Source: Planctomycetota bacterium (GTDB lineage Bacteria > Planctomycetota > Planctomycetia > Pirellulales > Thermoguttaceae). Taken from it: a DNA stretch of 8,874 nucleotides. The stretch lies in assembly GCA_018897395.1 (NCBI GenBank), contig JAHIKV010000311.1, forward strand, positions 1-8,874, read 5' to 3'. Below are positions 1-7,435 of this stretch, one piece after another. The notes beneath the pieces were generated by a model, which had not been told where the DNA came from, searched no databases, and saw only the letters and a program-made list of their open reading frames with translations. The position numbers and the translations under genes were made by a program. The first letter of the stretch is position 1, and every line of letters starts with the position of its first letter.

Positions 1-1431
1 CGGCGCGCCTTCAGGCCCCGCGAAAAGCGCCGACCGCCGCTCCGGTCCAGATTCGTCCAGACGATATACTAATTCAATCCGGGCGACGGCCAGATCATCC
101 TTGGCCGCAACGCTGATCGGCGCCGTCGCCTCTGGGGTGACGATAAGATCGGCGGTCGGCCGCTCGATGACGACCGTCGGCGGCGCGTCGACGACGGCTT
201 GAATCTCCCAACGGTCGCCCTCGCTCCGCAACCCCTCGCGGTCGGTCAACTCGAACCAGTATGAACCGGATTGATCGACGATGAATTCCGCGGTTCGGGG
301 CGGCAGTGCAACTGCCGCCCCAACGTCGGAAGTTGGGGCGGCAGTTGCACTGCCGCCCTCGACAGTCAGTGTGCGGCCGTCATCGCCGATCTCGGCGGGA
401 ATCTTTGTTCCGTTTTCAAGACAGAGCGACGCGGAGGCCGGCGGCCGATCGGCCTTGGCGGATATTTGCACCCGCGTTCCCCGCAAGGCGCGGATGTGCC
501 GCTCGGCGTTCGCGGCCGGCAGGCCGGTGTAGGCCGGCGGGACCAGGCGGATGGAAACCGTCTCGATCGCCGGCGGCTCGACCACCTCGACCTTGTGCCA
601 GGGCATCGTCCGATCATCGCCCCCTTCCACGCGATAGGAGAACGGCCGCTGAATGTCATCGCGCCGCGCGACCGCGGCCCCGGCGGCCAATTGCATCGGT
701 TCGGTTTCCTCGACCGCGGTCCCGTCGGTCCCTTCGGGGCGATAGTGGATCAGAATCTCCGACGGCAGCGGTGCGCCACGGGCATCGACCGCCTCGACCT
801 GAAACGACTCCCCCCGAGCGACCCGCTCCACCGGACGGCGAAGCTCCAGATGCGTGGTCCGGGGCCACTGCTGGTGGCCGAGCGGATTTCCGATCCGCAC
901 CAAGGCGGTTTGTGCGGTCGTCGGCGTTAGTGCGATCGGCACGCCCGCCAACAGACACGCCGCGGCCAATAGCGCGGCGGCCCGCAACGGCCGACGCCGA
1001 TCCAGGACGGCGGTGAAATCGACGGATCGGGCATCGGTCTCGACTCCCTCGACGACCGCGCGGCGGAGCGCGGCCGATCCGGCCGTCGGATCGTCGTCCG
1101 CCTCGCGCAGAAATTGCACGGCGCTGACCAGCCGGTTGCGCAACTCGGGAAACGTTCGCTCGACTAGTCGAGCATAATCGACCTCCCGCGGCCGAGCAAA
1201 CAAGCATTTTCCGAGGAAACGATACGAGGTCCATCCCAGGACGCCCAGCGCCGAGAGCGAGAAGATGATCCGCACGCCCCGGTCCTGAATTCGCACAAGA
1301 TAGTCGATCGCCCCCAGCGCGACGATTGCGAACAACACTGCCGCGACAACGATGCACAAACCCCGCACCGCGTCGGCCAGCCGCCCGCGGCGTTGCAACG
1401 CAACGATCTTTCGCTGCAAAGGATGGAGCAT
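1..1431 (-). CDS. Large membrane protein of the MoxR/vWA cluster (DUF4175-like), C-terminus beyond the window
   Basis: The reading frame is open from the ATG at 1431 to the window edge (477 codons, no stop), so the protein is partial at its C-terminus. Hydrophobic segments lie at about residues 22-45, 53-69 and 149-167. They are followed by a long extracytoplasmic region with Ig-like or beta-rich character, including the motif PPAYTGLP at 298-305 and a PPTVVIERP stretch at 417-425. This layout (short N-terminal membrane part, then beta-sandwich repeats with a 'PPAYTG' motif) recalls the large DUF4175-like proteins that follow MoxR/vWA genes in planctomycetes; the family name is an inference from memory. 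Residues 359-379 come from an in-frame palindromic insertion (see 298-358). It lies 91 bp after the upstream vWA gene and is probably cotranscribed. No Shine-Dalgarno precedes the ATG: the bases before it are C-rich and merge into a heptad array. ORFs in other frames at 656-1357 and 1164-1403 are shadows of it. Confidence 0.82.
   Translation of the reverse strand, partial: MLHPLQRKIVALQRRGRLADAVRGLCIVVAAVLFAIVALGAIDYLVRIQDRGVRIIFSLSALGVLGWTSYRFLGKCLFARPREVDYARLVERTFPELRNRLVSAVQFLREADDDPTAGSAALRRAVVEGVETDARSVDFTAVLDRRRPLRAAALLAAACLLAGVPIALTPTTAQTALVRIGNPLGHQQWPRTTHLELRRPVERVARGESFQVEAVDARGAPLPSEILIHYRPEGTDGTAVEETEPMQLAAGAAVARRDDIQRPFSYRVEGGDDRTMPWHKVEVVEPPAIETVSIRLVPPAYTGLPAANAERHIRALRGTRVQISAKADRPPASASLCLENGTKIPAEIGDDGRTLTVEGGSATAAPTSDVGAAVALPPRTAEFIVDQSGSYWFELTDREGLRSEGDRWEIQAVVDAPPTVVIERPTADLIVTPEATAPISVAAKDDLAVARIELVYRLDESGPERRSALFAGPEGAP
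298..358. repeat. Perfect 27-bp inverted repeat inserted in frame in a coding gene
   Basis: The arms at 298-324 and 332-358 are exact reverse complements with a 7-base loop (325-331). Each arm is itself nearly palindromic (GGCGGCAGT-GC-AACTGCCGCC), so the element has nested symmetry. It lies inside the large membrane protein gene and keeps its frame open, encoding residues 359-379 (GGSATAAPTS followed by DVGAAVALPP and R). Its Ala/Pro/Gly-rich translation is unlike the flanking beta-rich sequence. Confidence 0.9.
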
Positions 1432-1440
1432 GGGGGGAGA

Positions 1441-1482
1441 GGGATTAGGGATTGGGGGTTAGGGATTAGGGATTAGGGATTT
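1441..1482 (+). repeat. GGGATTA heptad array, six units
   Basis: Six consecutive 7-bp units are visible: GGGATTA, GGGATTG, GGGGTTA, GGGATTA, GGGATTA, GGGATTT. The array fills about half of the 91-bp gap between the second vWA gene and the large membrane protein gene, ending 9 bases before the latter's start codon. The mRNA carries the C-rich strand (TAATCCC). The rest of the gap (1483-1522) is AT-richer and shows nothing recognisable. Confidence 0.92.
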
Positions 1483-1522
1483 GGATGAAGTATTTGATCA
1501 TTTAGGATTCTTCACTTAGATT

Positions 1523-3874
1523 TTACACCATTCCTCCGCGCTTTCTCAATACCCATTCCGCGATCAGCAAACCGAGGAACAACGCCAAAACGGGCCAACG
1601 ATTCCACAGCGGCGCCGGCGGCAACGACTCGATGGGCGTCCGGCGGCCGGGCGGCAACTCTCGTGCTAATTGGTCGGCCGTCTCGAAAGAAATATATCGA
1701 CCGCCGGAGATTTCCGCCGCGCGGCGCATTTCGGCGGCGTCCATTCGCGTTCGGGCGAATTCGTTCGCCGGAAGCGCGACGAGAAAATCGACCGCGGGCG
1801 GACGGTCTTTCAGCTCGGGCGCCGCGATCCAAGCGCGATAATCTCCCGCAACGGGGCGATCGAGCTTGCCCTGAAAAACGCCCCGCTCGGCCGCCGTGCG
1901 ATGCAGAACCACGCGTCTGGTTTTGCCTCCCGGCGATTCGACCACCACCGTCACGCCGTCGTCCTCGGCCGGGGCGAGACGCTCGTCGGCGAAGCGGACC
2001 CGCAACCGCACGGGCTCGCCTTGCTCGTACTCGCGGCGGTCGGTGCTCAGGGTGACCGGACCGCCGGCCTCGGCCAGTTTCGAGCGGCAGAGCCAACGGA
2101 TGGTTTGCACCCAATAGCGGGCGAAATACAGATTGCCGGCCCGATAGCGCCAACGCCACGTCTCATCGGTGGCGTGGAAGAGGACTTTGCCCGCCCCTAC
2201 GTACTGGAGCAAAACGACCGGCAGCGGGCGTCCGTCGGGGCCTAACCGCGTGGGATGTTCGAGCAGAACGCGCGCCCCCGGTTTCGTCCCGGGCAATTCC
2301 AGCAGCCAATAGAGCGGCGGCAGGCCGGCCCATATCCGCTTCGTCTCCTCGAGAGTGTTGCCCAACTGCATGCCCGGATCGGCCAGTCCCAGATCGGTCG
2401 GCCGGGCGACGAAGCCTTCCGTTATGACTTTGTCGGGGTTCGGGGACCTGACGTTTCGAGCGTCAAAGGGCATCAGCCGTTCCAGTGGCGAGTCGCGGTA
2501 GACGGCCGGCATGAACTTCGGTCCGGCGATCAACGCCAGCGCGCCCCCCTTTGCCGGTTGATCGACGAAATCGGCCAGATTTTGCAACGCCCCGGGGCCA
2601 AGCAGCGCGGGGTCCGCGTCGCCGAGGATCACTACGTCGAAGGCGAAAAGTTCCTCGCGCCGGGACGGAAAACCGCGCAACGCCGCAGCGTCCTGTTCGG
2701 CGTACTCCGGGTCGGCGTCTTGAAGGACCGTGTGCAAGGAGATCGTCTCGTCGCGCTCGAGCATGTTGCGCAAGTAGCGGAACTCGAAGCTGGGATACGC
2801 CCACGCCAGCAGGACGCGGATTTTCTCCTTGCGGACCTCGACGGCGCGGCTCTGCCGGTTGTTTTCCGCTTGCGATTCGCCTTCTTGCGGGACCGCTTCG
2901 ACGACGTACTCGAACCGTCCGACCCGATCGGGACGATACGGGAGCCGGACTTGCACGGGTCGGTCATCGGGGCCGGCGGTTGCCTGAACTTCGGCCAGCG
3001 CTTCCGGCTTGTCCTTTTCACGCAAGACGATCGACGCCTTTCGGTCCTCGAAGCCGACGGCCGTCAGTTTGCACTCGAAGTTGACTGCGTCGTCGAGGAA
3101 CACCACGTCGTCGACCATCAGGTCCGTGAGTTTCAGGTCGCGGAGCGGCCGGTCGCCGCCGATGCCCACGAACCAGAGCGGCACTCCGCGGCGTCGGGCT
3201 TTTCCGGCCGCTTCGGCCGGCGAGGGACCATCGGTGTTGATGCCGTCGGTCAACGCGATGATCGCCGCCGGCGAGGTTCCTCGCGGGTCGTCGAGTGCGG
3301 CGATAATCGCCTCGCCCAGCCGCGTGTTTTCTCCGGCGGGCGCGGAAGAGCGGATTTCCTCGACGATGCCCGGTACGTCGCGTTGCCGGCTGGGACGATC
3401 GTCGGTTAGGAAATAGACCCGCAGATTGTGGTTTTCGGCCACTTTTCTCAACAACTCGCCGTCGCGTTCGGTCAATAGCGTCCGCAGCAGGTTCCAGCGG
3501 CTCGATTCGGCGTCGTCCGCGCCCGCGCGCTTCATTCGATCGACGACGGTCATGCTCAGCGAATCGTCGATCAACACGACCGCGCCGGGCAGTTCGGTCC
3601 GCTTCAGCGTCAGTGTAACCTGGGCGATCATCGACATCGCCAAAGCGATAAGCCCCAAACGGATGGCCGCCGGCGTCAGCCGGTACGTTCGGGAAACGCG
3701 TCGGCCCTGGCGCAGATATAGCACGACGACGAAAACCACTGCCGCCGCGGCGAACAGCAAAGTCGCCCAGGGGGGCCAGGGCCAGGCGCTTTCGATGCCC
3801 CAGACCGTGCCCTCGCCGGCGGCGGCCGGGATGCCCAGCAGGCGTTCGATCCAGTCGGGGAGGTTGTGGGTCAT
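1523..3874 (-). CDS. Membrane-anchored vWA-domain protein with glutamine-amidotransferase-like domain
   Basis: The protein has 783 residues. Two N-terminal membrane segments (about 37-54 and 69-88) are followed at once by a vWA domain with an apparently complete metal-ion-dependent adhesion site: DDSLS at 103-107, Thr184 in GENTRLGEA, and Asp210 in ALTDG. A beta-rich region (about 245-345) leads to an alpha/beta region beginning KIRVLLAWAYPSFE (351-364) that resembles the glutamine-amidotransferase-like fold of planctomycete vWA proteins, without a clear Cys-His-Glu triad. HATDETWRWR (567-576) is a motif I associate with this family. A final membrane helix (about 759-776) and a basic tail (RKRGG) end the protein, so the middle domains probably face the periplasm. 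It is the second vWA protein of the cluster and a likely partner of MoxR. The ATG is preceded directly by repeat sequence (CCTTCC-ATG) and has no Shine-Dalgarno. The substrate is unknown. Confidence 0.9.
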   Translation of the reverse strand: MTHNLPDWIERLLGIPAAAGEGTVWGIESAWPWPPWATLLFAAAAVVFVVVLYLRQGRRVSRTYRLTPAAIRLGLIALAMSMIAQVTLTLKRTELPGAVVLIDDSLSMTVVDRMKRAGADDAESSRWNLLRTLLTERDGELLRKVAENHNLRVYFLTDDRPSRQRDVPGIVEEIRSSAPAGENTRLGEAIIAALDDPRGTSPAAIIALTDGINTDGPSPAEAAGKARRRGVPLWFVGIGGDRPLRDLKLTDLMVDDVVFLDDAVNFECKLTAVGFEDRKASIVLREKDKPEALAEVQATAGPDDRPVQVRLPYRPDRVGRFEYVVEAVPQEGESQAENNRQSRAVEVRKEKIRVLLAWAYPSFEFRYLRNMLERDETISLHTVLQDADPEYAEQDAAALRGFPSRREELFAFDVVILGDADPALLGPGALQNLADFVDQPAKGGALALIAGPKFMPAVYRDSPLERLMPFDARNVRSPNPDKVITEGFVARPTDLGLADPGMQLGNTLEETKRIWAGLPPLYWLLELPGTKPGARVLLEHPTRLGPDGRPLPVVLLQYVGAGKVLFHATDETWRWRYRAGNLYFARYWVQTIRWLCRSKLAEAGGPVTLSTDRREYEQGEPVRLRVRFADERLAPAEDDGVTVVVESPGGKTRRVVLHRTAAERGVFQGKLDRPVAGDYRAWIAAPELKDRPPAVDFLVALPANEFARTRMDAAEMRRAAEISGGRYISFETADQLARELPPGRRTPIESLPPAPLWNRWPVLALFLGLLIAEWVLRKRGGMV

Positions 3875-3880
3875 GGAAGG

Positions 3881-3933
3881 GGTCAGAGGTCAGAGGTCAG
3901 AGGTCAGAGGTCAGAGGTCAGAGGTCAGAGGTC
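3881..3933 (+). repeat. GGTCAGA heptad array, seven perfect units
   Basis: Seven perfect GGTCAGA units span 3881-3929, followed by a partial unit (GGTC). With its flank GGAAGG (3875-3880) the element reaches the start codon of the vWA gene at 3874. The first 26 bases (3875-3900) recur exactly on the opposite strand at 7825-7850, inside the MoxR gene. The remainder of the gap (3934-3985) is AT-rich with a six-T run on the minus strand but no hairpin before it, so I do not call a terminator. Confidence 0.94.
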
Positions 3934-3985
3934 GGTTATTGATGGTGGAATCCAACGCGAAAAAATCCAAACGCAATATAATCTT

Positions 3986-6187
3986 CTAATGTCCGAACTT
4001 CCAACTAAAAAAAGTATCCGCCAACAGCAATCCCAACACGCAATACAGCAAAACAACGTGCAAGCCGCTTTCCGAGCGGTCAGTACCGCCGACCGTCGCG
4101 GCATCGAGGTCTTGCCAAACCGTTTGATGTTGGAATGGAACCTCCGGCCACACTTCGGCACGCAACTCCTCCGGCTCGATCCTCGCCAGGTCGCTTTCGA
4201 GCGGATCGACGTTGACGGCGAACGTTCGGTTGCCGTCCAGCGGCGAATCGAACTGTACGACATAGATGCCGCTTAGCGCGGTGTCGGCGAAACTCAGCGC
4301 GGCGCGATCGCCGACCAGTCGAAGCCGCGCGGGGTGCTCGCGGCCGTCGGGCGCTTGAATGCGCGGCGCTGTTTCGGCAACCGACGTCGGAAACGAAGCG
4401 TTCAACGGCTCGCCCACCATGACGTTGCACCGTTGAAGCCGACCGGCCGCACAGAAGGCCGCAATCTCTTGAACCAGCGGCACGAAGCTCGGCCACAACG
4501 GCAACGCCGACCACCCCGGCTCGGCGGACGTGGCCACCAGCACCACCCTGCCCTGCCCCACTCGCCGTTCGACGATCAGCGGAACACAGTCGGCCGTCGC
4601 CAGCACCGTCGTAGTCGATGAATCGTTCGGCGGCGAGAGTTTGAAATAATTGAAGACCGGCGTGGTGAGCAGGCCGCTTTGGCCGCGGCCGCGAAAAGCT
4701 TGCAGGATCGGGTGCCGGTAGCCGAGCGGATCGAGCCGGAACTGGGGCCGATAGACCACCTCGCCCAATCGGGCGGGCAGAATCTCCGCCCCCCCTCCCC
4801 TGCCCTGCCCCGCCACGCCAAGCTCGCGGTTGTAGCTTTCGGCCCGCACCCGATCGCCGAGGAAGAAGATCACGCCTCCGCCGCCTTGCAGATAGGCGTT
4901 CAGCGCGTGGGCCTCGCCGACGGAAAACCGGGCGACGTTGCAGAGGAACAGGCAATCGTAATCGGCCAAGTTGCGTTCCAGAAGCGCGCTCTCGGCGGAC
5001 ACTTCCACACGGAGCCTGGCATTGCCCGAAAGTTGTTCTCGCGGTGCAAGAGCCGCCGCGAGATAATCCGCCGCCCCCTGGAACCGCTCGCCGGACGGAC
5101 GGCCGTCGATGCAAAGCACCCGAATCTCGCGCCGCACCGGCACGGCCAGAAAACGATGGTTGTCGATATCCAAGGCGTCGCCCGGCGCGGCGACTTCGAT
5201 CGAATGATCGCCCGGCGCGTCGAACAAATACGAGAACTCGACCTCAGCCGATCCGCCCGGCGAAACATCGACTTCCTTCCGTGCGATCCGCCGGCCGTCG
5301 ACCAGCAGATCGACGTTCTGTCGCGGTCGGGCACGTCGGCCGAAATCCTTCAGCGAGACCCGCAACGACGCGGCGCGGCCGGCCATCACCGGTGGATCGG
5401 CCGGCCGAAGATCGACGATCGCCAGGTTGTCGGCGTGCGGCCGGCCCACGTCGTGTACTATCAATGCCGCCGATTTCGCCAGCTCACTCGTTTGCCGCAG
5501 GAACTCCGCCCTGGCCGTTTCGGATAGCTTCGGCGCCCAGGTCATCCGTTGCAGATCGGTGAGGAAGTAGACTTCGTGGCGGTCGAGCCGGGGATTATGT
5601 TCGCGCGTTTCGTCGATCATACGTCGAACCTCGGCAACGACCGGCGGCAGTTCGGCGGTCTCGTGCGGGAGCCGCAGATCGTCGATCTCGCGGAGAATCG
5701 CGGCGCGGTCCAAAGCGGCATTTACTATTACCCGCGGACGACGGGACATCAACATCAGCGAAAAAGCGTCGCTCTGAGGACTCTCCTTGACGATCCGCCG
5801 GGCCAGCTCTTTCGCTCGGTCGAATCGCGTCTTGTCGGCCGGCTTGTAAGCCATCGAGTACGAGCCGTCGAAGACCATGACGCGGTGGACGCCTTGGCCG
5901 GGCGAGAGGGCCATGCCCGACGAATCGACGTACGGCTCGGCCACGGCCGACACCACCAACACGATCAATAGCGTACGAACGGCCAACAAGAGCCACTGCT
6001 CGAACCGGATGCGCCGCGACCGACGTCGGACGGCCGCCCGAAGGAATTCCATTGCCGCCCAAGGGGTTTCACGGTATTTCCGCCGACTTAGGAGTTGGAT
6101 CAGAATCGGCGCAGCCGCCGCCGCCAACCAGCCGAGCATCGGCAGGTTTACCCATCCGAAGGCGAACAGTGGCGTGGGAGAAAGCAT
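3986..6187 (-). CDS. BatA-like membrane vWA protein with glutamine-amidotransferase-like domain
   Basis: The protein has 733 residues. The N-terminus (about 10-83) matches the BatA/aerotolerance-type N-terminal membrane domain: one helix, the motif LIQLLSRRKYRETPWAAMEF (29-48), a basic stretch, then a second helix (about 64-83). A vWA domain follows with DGSYS at 107-111, a possible MIDAS Thr177, and Asp211 in FLTDLQ, where TDG is more usual. A beta-rich linker leads to an alpha/beta region starting REIRVLCIDGRPSGE (353-367) and GGGGVIFFLGDRV (435-447), which resembles a class I amidotransferase fold but shows no nucleophile cysteine at the elbow. One C-terminal helix lies at about 708-727. 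It probably works at the membrane with the MoxR ATPase, DUF58 protein and second vWA protein. The ATG at 6187 gives the expected N-terminus, but upstream lies only TAATCCC repeat, with no Shine-Dalgarno. A G-rich tract encodes GQGRGGG at 460-466. Confidence 0.92.
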   Translation of the reverse strand: MLSPTPLFAFGWVNLPMLGWLAAAAAPILIQLLSRRKYRETPWAAMEFLRAAVRRRSRRIRFEQWLLLAVRTLLIVLVVSAVAEPYVDSSGMALSPGQGVHRVMVFDGSYSMAYKPADKTRFDRAKELARRIVKESPQSDAFSLMLMSRRPRVIVNAALDRAAILREIDDLRLPHETAELPPVVAEVRRMIDETREHNPRLDRHEVYFLTDLQRMTWAPKLSETARAEFLRQTSELAKSAALIVHDVGRPHADNLAIVDLRPADPPVMAGRAASLRVSLKDFGRRARPRQNVDLLVDGRRIARKEVDVSPGGSAEVEFSYLFDAPGDHSIEVAAPGDALDIDNHRFLAVPVRREIRVLCIDGRPSGERFQGAADYLAAALAPREQLSGNARLRVEVSAESALLERNLADYDCLFLCNVARFSVGEAHALNAYLQGGGGVIFFLGDRVRAESYNRELGVAGQGRGGGAEILPARLGEVVYRPQFRLDPLGYRHPILQAFRGRGQSGLLTTPVFNYFKLSPPNDSSTTTVLATADCVPLIVERRVGQGRVVLVATSAEPGWSALPLWPSFVPLVQEIAAFCAAGRLQRCNVMVGEPLNASFPTSVAETAPRIQAPDGREHPARLRLVGDRAALSFADTALSGIYVVQFDSPLDGNRTFAVNVDPLESDLARIEPEELRAEVWPEVPFQHQTVWQDLDAATVGGTDRSESGLHVVLLYCVLGLLLADTFFSWKFGH
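4789..4811 (-). other. G-rich tract inside a coding region, possible G-quadruplex
   Basis: Four G-runs of 4, 3, 4 and 7 bases, separated by one or two bases, lie on the coding strand and encode the glycine-rich loop at residues 459-466 of the BatA-like protein. The pattern meets the simple G3+ four-run rule for quadruplex folding. Whether it folds in RNA or DNA is not known. Confidence 0.5.
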
Positions 6188-6189
6188 GA

Positions 6190-6259
6190 GGGATTAGGGA
6201 TTAGGGATTAGGGATTAGGGATTAGGGATTAGGGATTAGGGATTAGGGATTGGGGATTG
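6190..6259 (+). repeat. GGGATTA heptad array, eight perfect plus two variant units
   Basis: Eight exact GGGATTA units (6190-6245) are followed by two GGGATTG units (6246-6259). The array begins two bases before the ATG of the BatA-like gene. It supplies both the stop codon (TAA, 6229-6231 on the minus strand) and the last ten residues of the small upstream gene. The period and G-runs look like telomere repeats, but this is an internal array. Confidence 0.95.
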
Positions 6260-6474
6260 GTGCTTTGGTCGCTCAGCCATTCAACTCGTCCTTCGGCCTC
6301 GCGTATAGCCGGATCGAGCGTAGACGCATGACATTCCGAATAACGCCCGCATGGATACCAACAGTCTTCTTCACCCAGATTCAAACCGGCGAATCCAAAT
6401 GTTCCATCATCACGCCGGAAGAATTTCACCTTTCTTTTCCCATCTGAACCTGGAATTGTGTGAACCACTTTCAT
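6229..6474 (-). CDS. Small hypothetical protein with a repeat-encoded tail
   Basis: This ORF encodes 81 residues. I do not recognise a named family, although the layout resembles small hypothetical proteins I associate with planctomycetes. The body (1-71) looks like a real folded protein: KRKVKFFRRDDGTFGF (13-28) suggests beta strands, DCWYPCGRYSECH (37-49) contains three cysteines and a histidine, and TLDPAIREAEGRVEWL (52-67) suggests an amphipathic helix. A metal site is possible but not shown. Residues 72-81 (TNPQSLIPNP) and the stop codon are translated from the CCCTAAT heptad array. GGGAGG and AAGG lie upstream of the ATG, the best Shine-Dalgarno candidate in the window. It lies 35 bp after DUF58 and 41 bp before the BatA-like gene, flanked by heptad arrays in opposite orientation. 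It is AT-richer than its neighbours, so it may be an insertion into the cluster. Confidence 0.62.
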   Translation of the reverse strand: MKVVHTIPGSDGKRKVKFFRRDDGTFGFAGLNLGEEDCWYPCGRYSECHASTLDPAIREAEGRVEWLSDQSTNPQSLIPNP

Positions 6475-6486
6475 GTTGCCTTGCCT

Positions 6487-6518
6487 CCCTAATCCCTAAT
6501 CCCCAATCCCTAATCCCT
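6487..6518 (-). repeat. GGGATTA heptad array, opposite orientation, four units plus a partial
   Basis: On the plus strand the units read CCCTAAT, CCCTAAT, CCCCAAT, CCCTAAT, then CCCT; GGGATTA is therefore on the minus (coding) strand, inverted relative to the array at 6190-6259. The DUF58 stop codon (TAG, 6510-6512) is part of a unit. The array also ends in the AGGGAGG that lies upstream of the small gene's start. Confidence 0.93.
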
Positions 6519-7400
6519 CGACGCCAAATAATTCGACAACGTCACCTCCAACGACCGATCGGTCCGCATCGGCACGTAGTCGACGGCCGCGGCGCGACAT
6601 ACCGACTGGAGCCGGCGGAGATAGCGGCCGAACTCGGCCCGATACGCGCCGCGAATCGCAGGCGGATCGGCCAGCACGTCCGCGGAATCTTCCAGACCGC
6701 GAAACAGCGTCATTTCGTCGAACGGGAAATCGACCTCCGCCGGATCGAGTACGTGCATCAGTACGACTTCGTGGCGGCGGTGGCGAAGGTGTTTCAACCC
6801 GACGGCGATCGATTCGACCTCGTCGAACAGATCGCTCAGCACGACGACGATCCCCCGCCTCTTCAGCCGCTCGGCCAGGTCGTGGAAGATCGGTCCGATC
6901 GCGGATTTCCGCTCGGCGGCCGCGTCCTCCATCGCGCCGAGAATATCGTTCAAGTGCGAGGGGTTGCCGGCGGCGCGGACCAGGGCGCGGACCTCGCCGT
7001 CGAAGGCGACCAGTCCCACGCTGTCCTGCCGGTGGAGAACCAGGTAGGCCAGCGCCGCGGCCGCGCGCCGTGCGTAATCGAGCTTCGAGAGGGGCGCCGC
7101 GTCGCTTTGGTAGCGCATGCTCTCGCTCACGTCCAGCAGCAGGTGGCAGACCAGATTGGTCTCTTCCTCGAACCGTTTCAGATAATACTTGTCGGTCCGG
7201 CCGAAGGCTTTCCAGTCGAGGTAGCGCAAGTCGTCGCCGGGCGAGTAGTCGCGGTGTTCGGCGAACTCGACCGAGAATCCGCGCAAGGGGCTGCGATGTA
7301 CGCCCGAAACGTAGCCCTCGACGATCCGACGCGCCCTTAGCGGCAGCCCCTGCAATCGGGCAAGCATCGCCGGGTCGAGTAGTTGCCGGGCGTTTTCCAC
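6510..7400 (-). CDS. DUF58-family protein with vWA-type metal site
   Basis: Numbered from the GTG at 7400 the protein has 296 residues. It opens with LLDPAMLARLQGLPLRARRI, the usual DUF58 beginning. The family signature HRSPLRGFSVEF..EHRDYSPGDDLRYLDWKAFGRTDKYY spans about 35-73. DVSES at 90-94 is the DxSxS metal-binding motif, and SDLFD at 189-193 supplies the later acidic site. No membrane helix is seen, so it is probably cytoplasmic or peripheral. DUF58 proteins are coded beside MoxR ATPases and are thought to link them to membrane vWA partners. The start is uncertain: an in-frame GTG at 7454 adds 18 residues but lies inside a hairpin repeat, and an ATG at 7370 would cut into the conserved start. 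None has a clear Shine-Dalgarno. The last codons, AGG-GAT-TAG, are heptad repeat, so the natural C-terminus may have been altered. Confidence 0.9.
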   Translation of the reverse strand: MENARQLLDPAMLARLQGLPLRARRIVEGYVSGVHRSPLRGFSVEFAEHRDYSPGDDLRYLDWKAFGRTDKYYLKRFEEETNLVCHLLLDVSESMRYQSDAAPLSKLDYARRAAAALAYLVLHRQDSVGLVAFDGEVRALVRAAGNPSHLNDILGAMEDAAAERKSAIGPIFHDLAERLKRRGIVVVLSDLFDEVESIAVGLKHLRHRRHEVVLMHVLDPAEVDFPFDEMTLFRGLEDSADVLADPPAIRGAYRAEFGRYLRRLQSVCRAAAVDYVPMRTDRSLEVTLSNYLASRD

Positions 7401-7435
7401 GGGTTGGTTCGCGGTGTTTGTCGCAAGGAAACTAT

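Noticed and set aside
656..1357. Minus-strand ORFs at 656-1357 and 1164-1403
   Set aside because: They are in other frames of the large membrane protein gene, which is open through the window edge with transmembrane and beta-rich features; the shadow translations are Arg/Gly-rich.
2255..3409. Long plus-strand ORF (384 codons) opposite the second vWA gene
   Set aside because: It lies wholly antisense to a gene with clear domains, has no recognisable motif, and is expected from GC-rich codon bias.
3934..3985. Terminator or promoter in the AT-rich gap after the BatA-like gene
   Set aside because: A six-T run on the minus strand has no hairpin before it, and I see no convincing -35/-10 pair.
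3866..4276. Plus-strand ORF beginning with repeated RGQRSEV units
   Set aside because: The repeated peptide is only the translation of the GGTCAGA array; the rest is antisense to the BatA-like gene.
4679..5527. Plus-strand ORF (282 codons) opposite the BatA-like gene
   Set aside because: Antisense shadow of a supported gene; its translation shows no domain.
6190..6518. CRISPR array or true telomere
   Set aside because: Units are 7 bp and contiguous without spacers, and genes continue on both sides, so neither a CRISPR nor a chromosome end fits.
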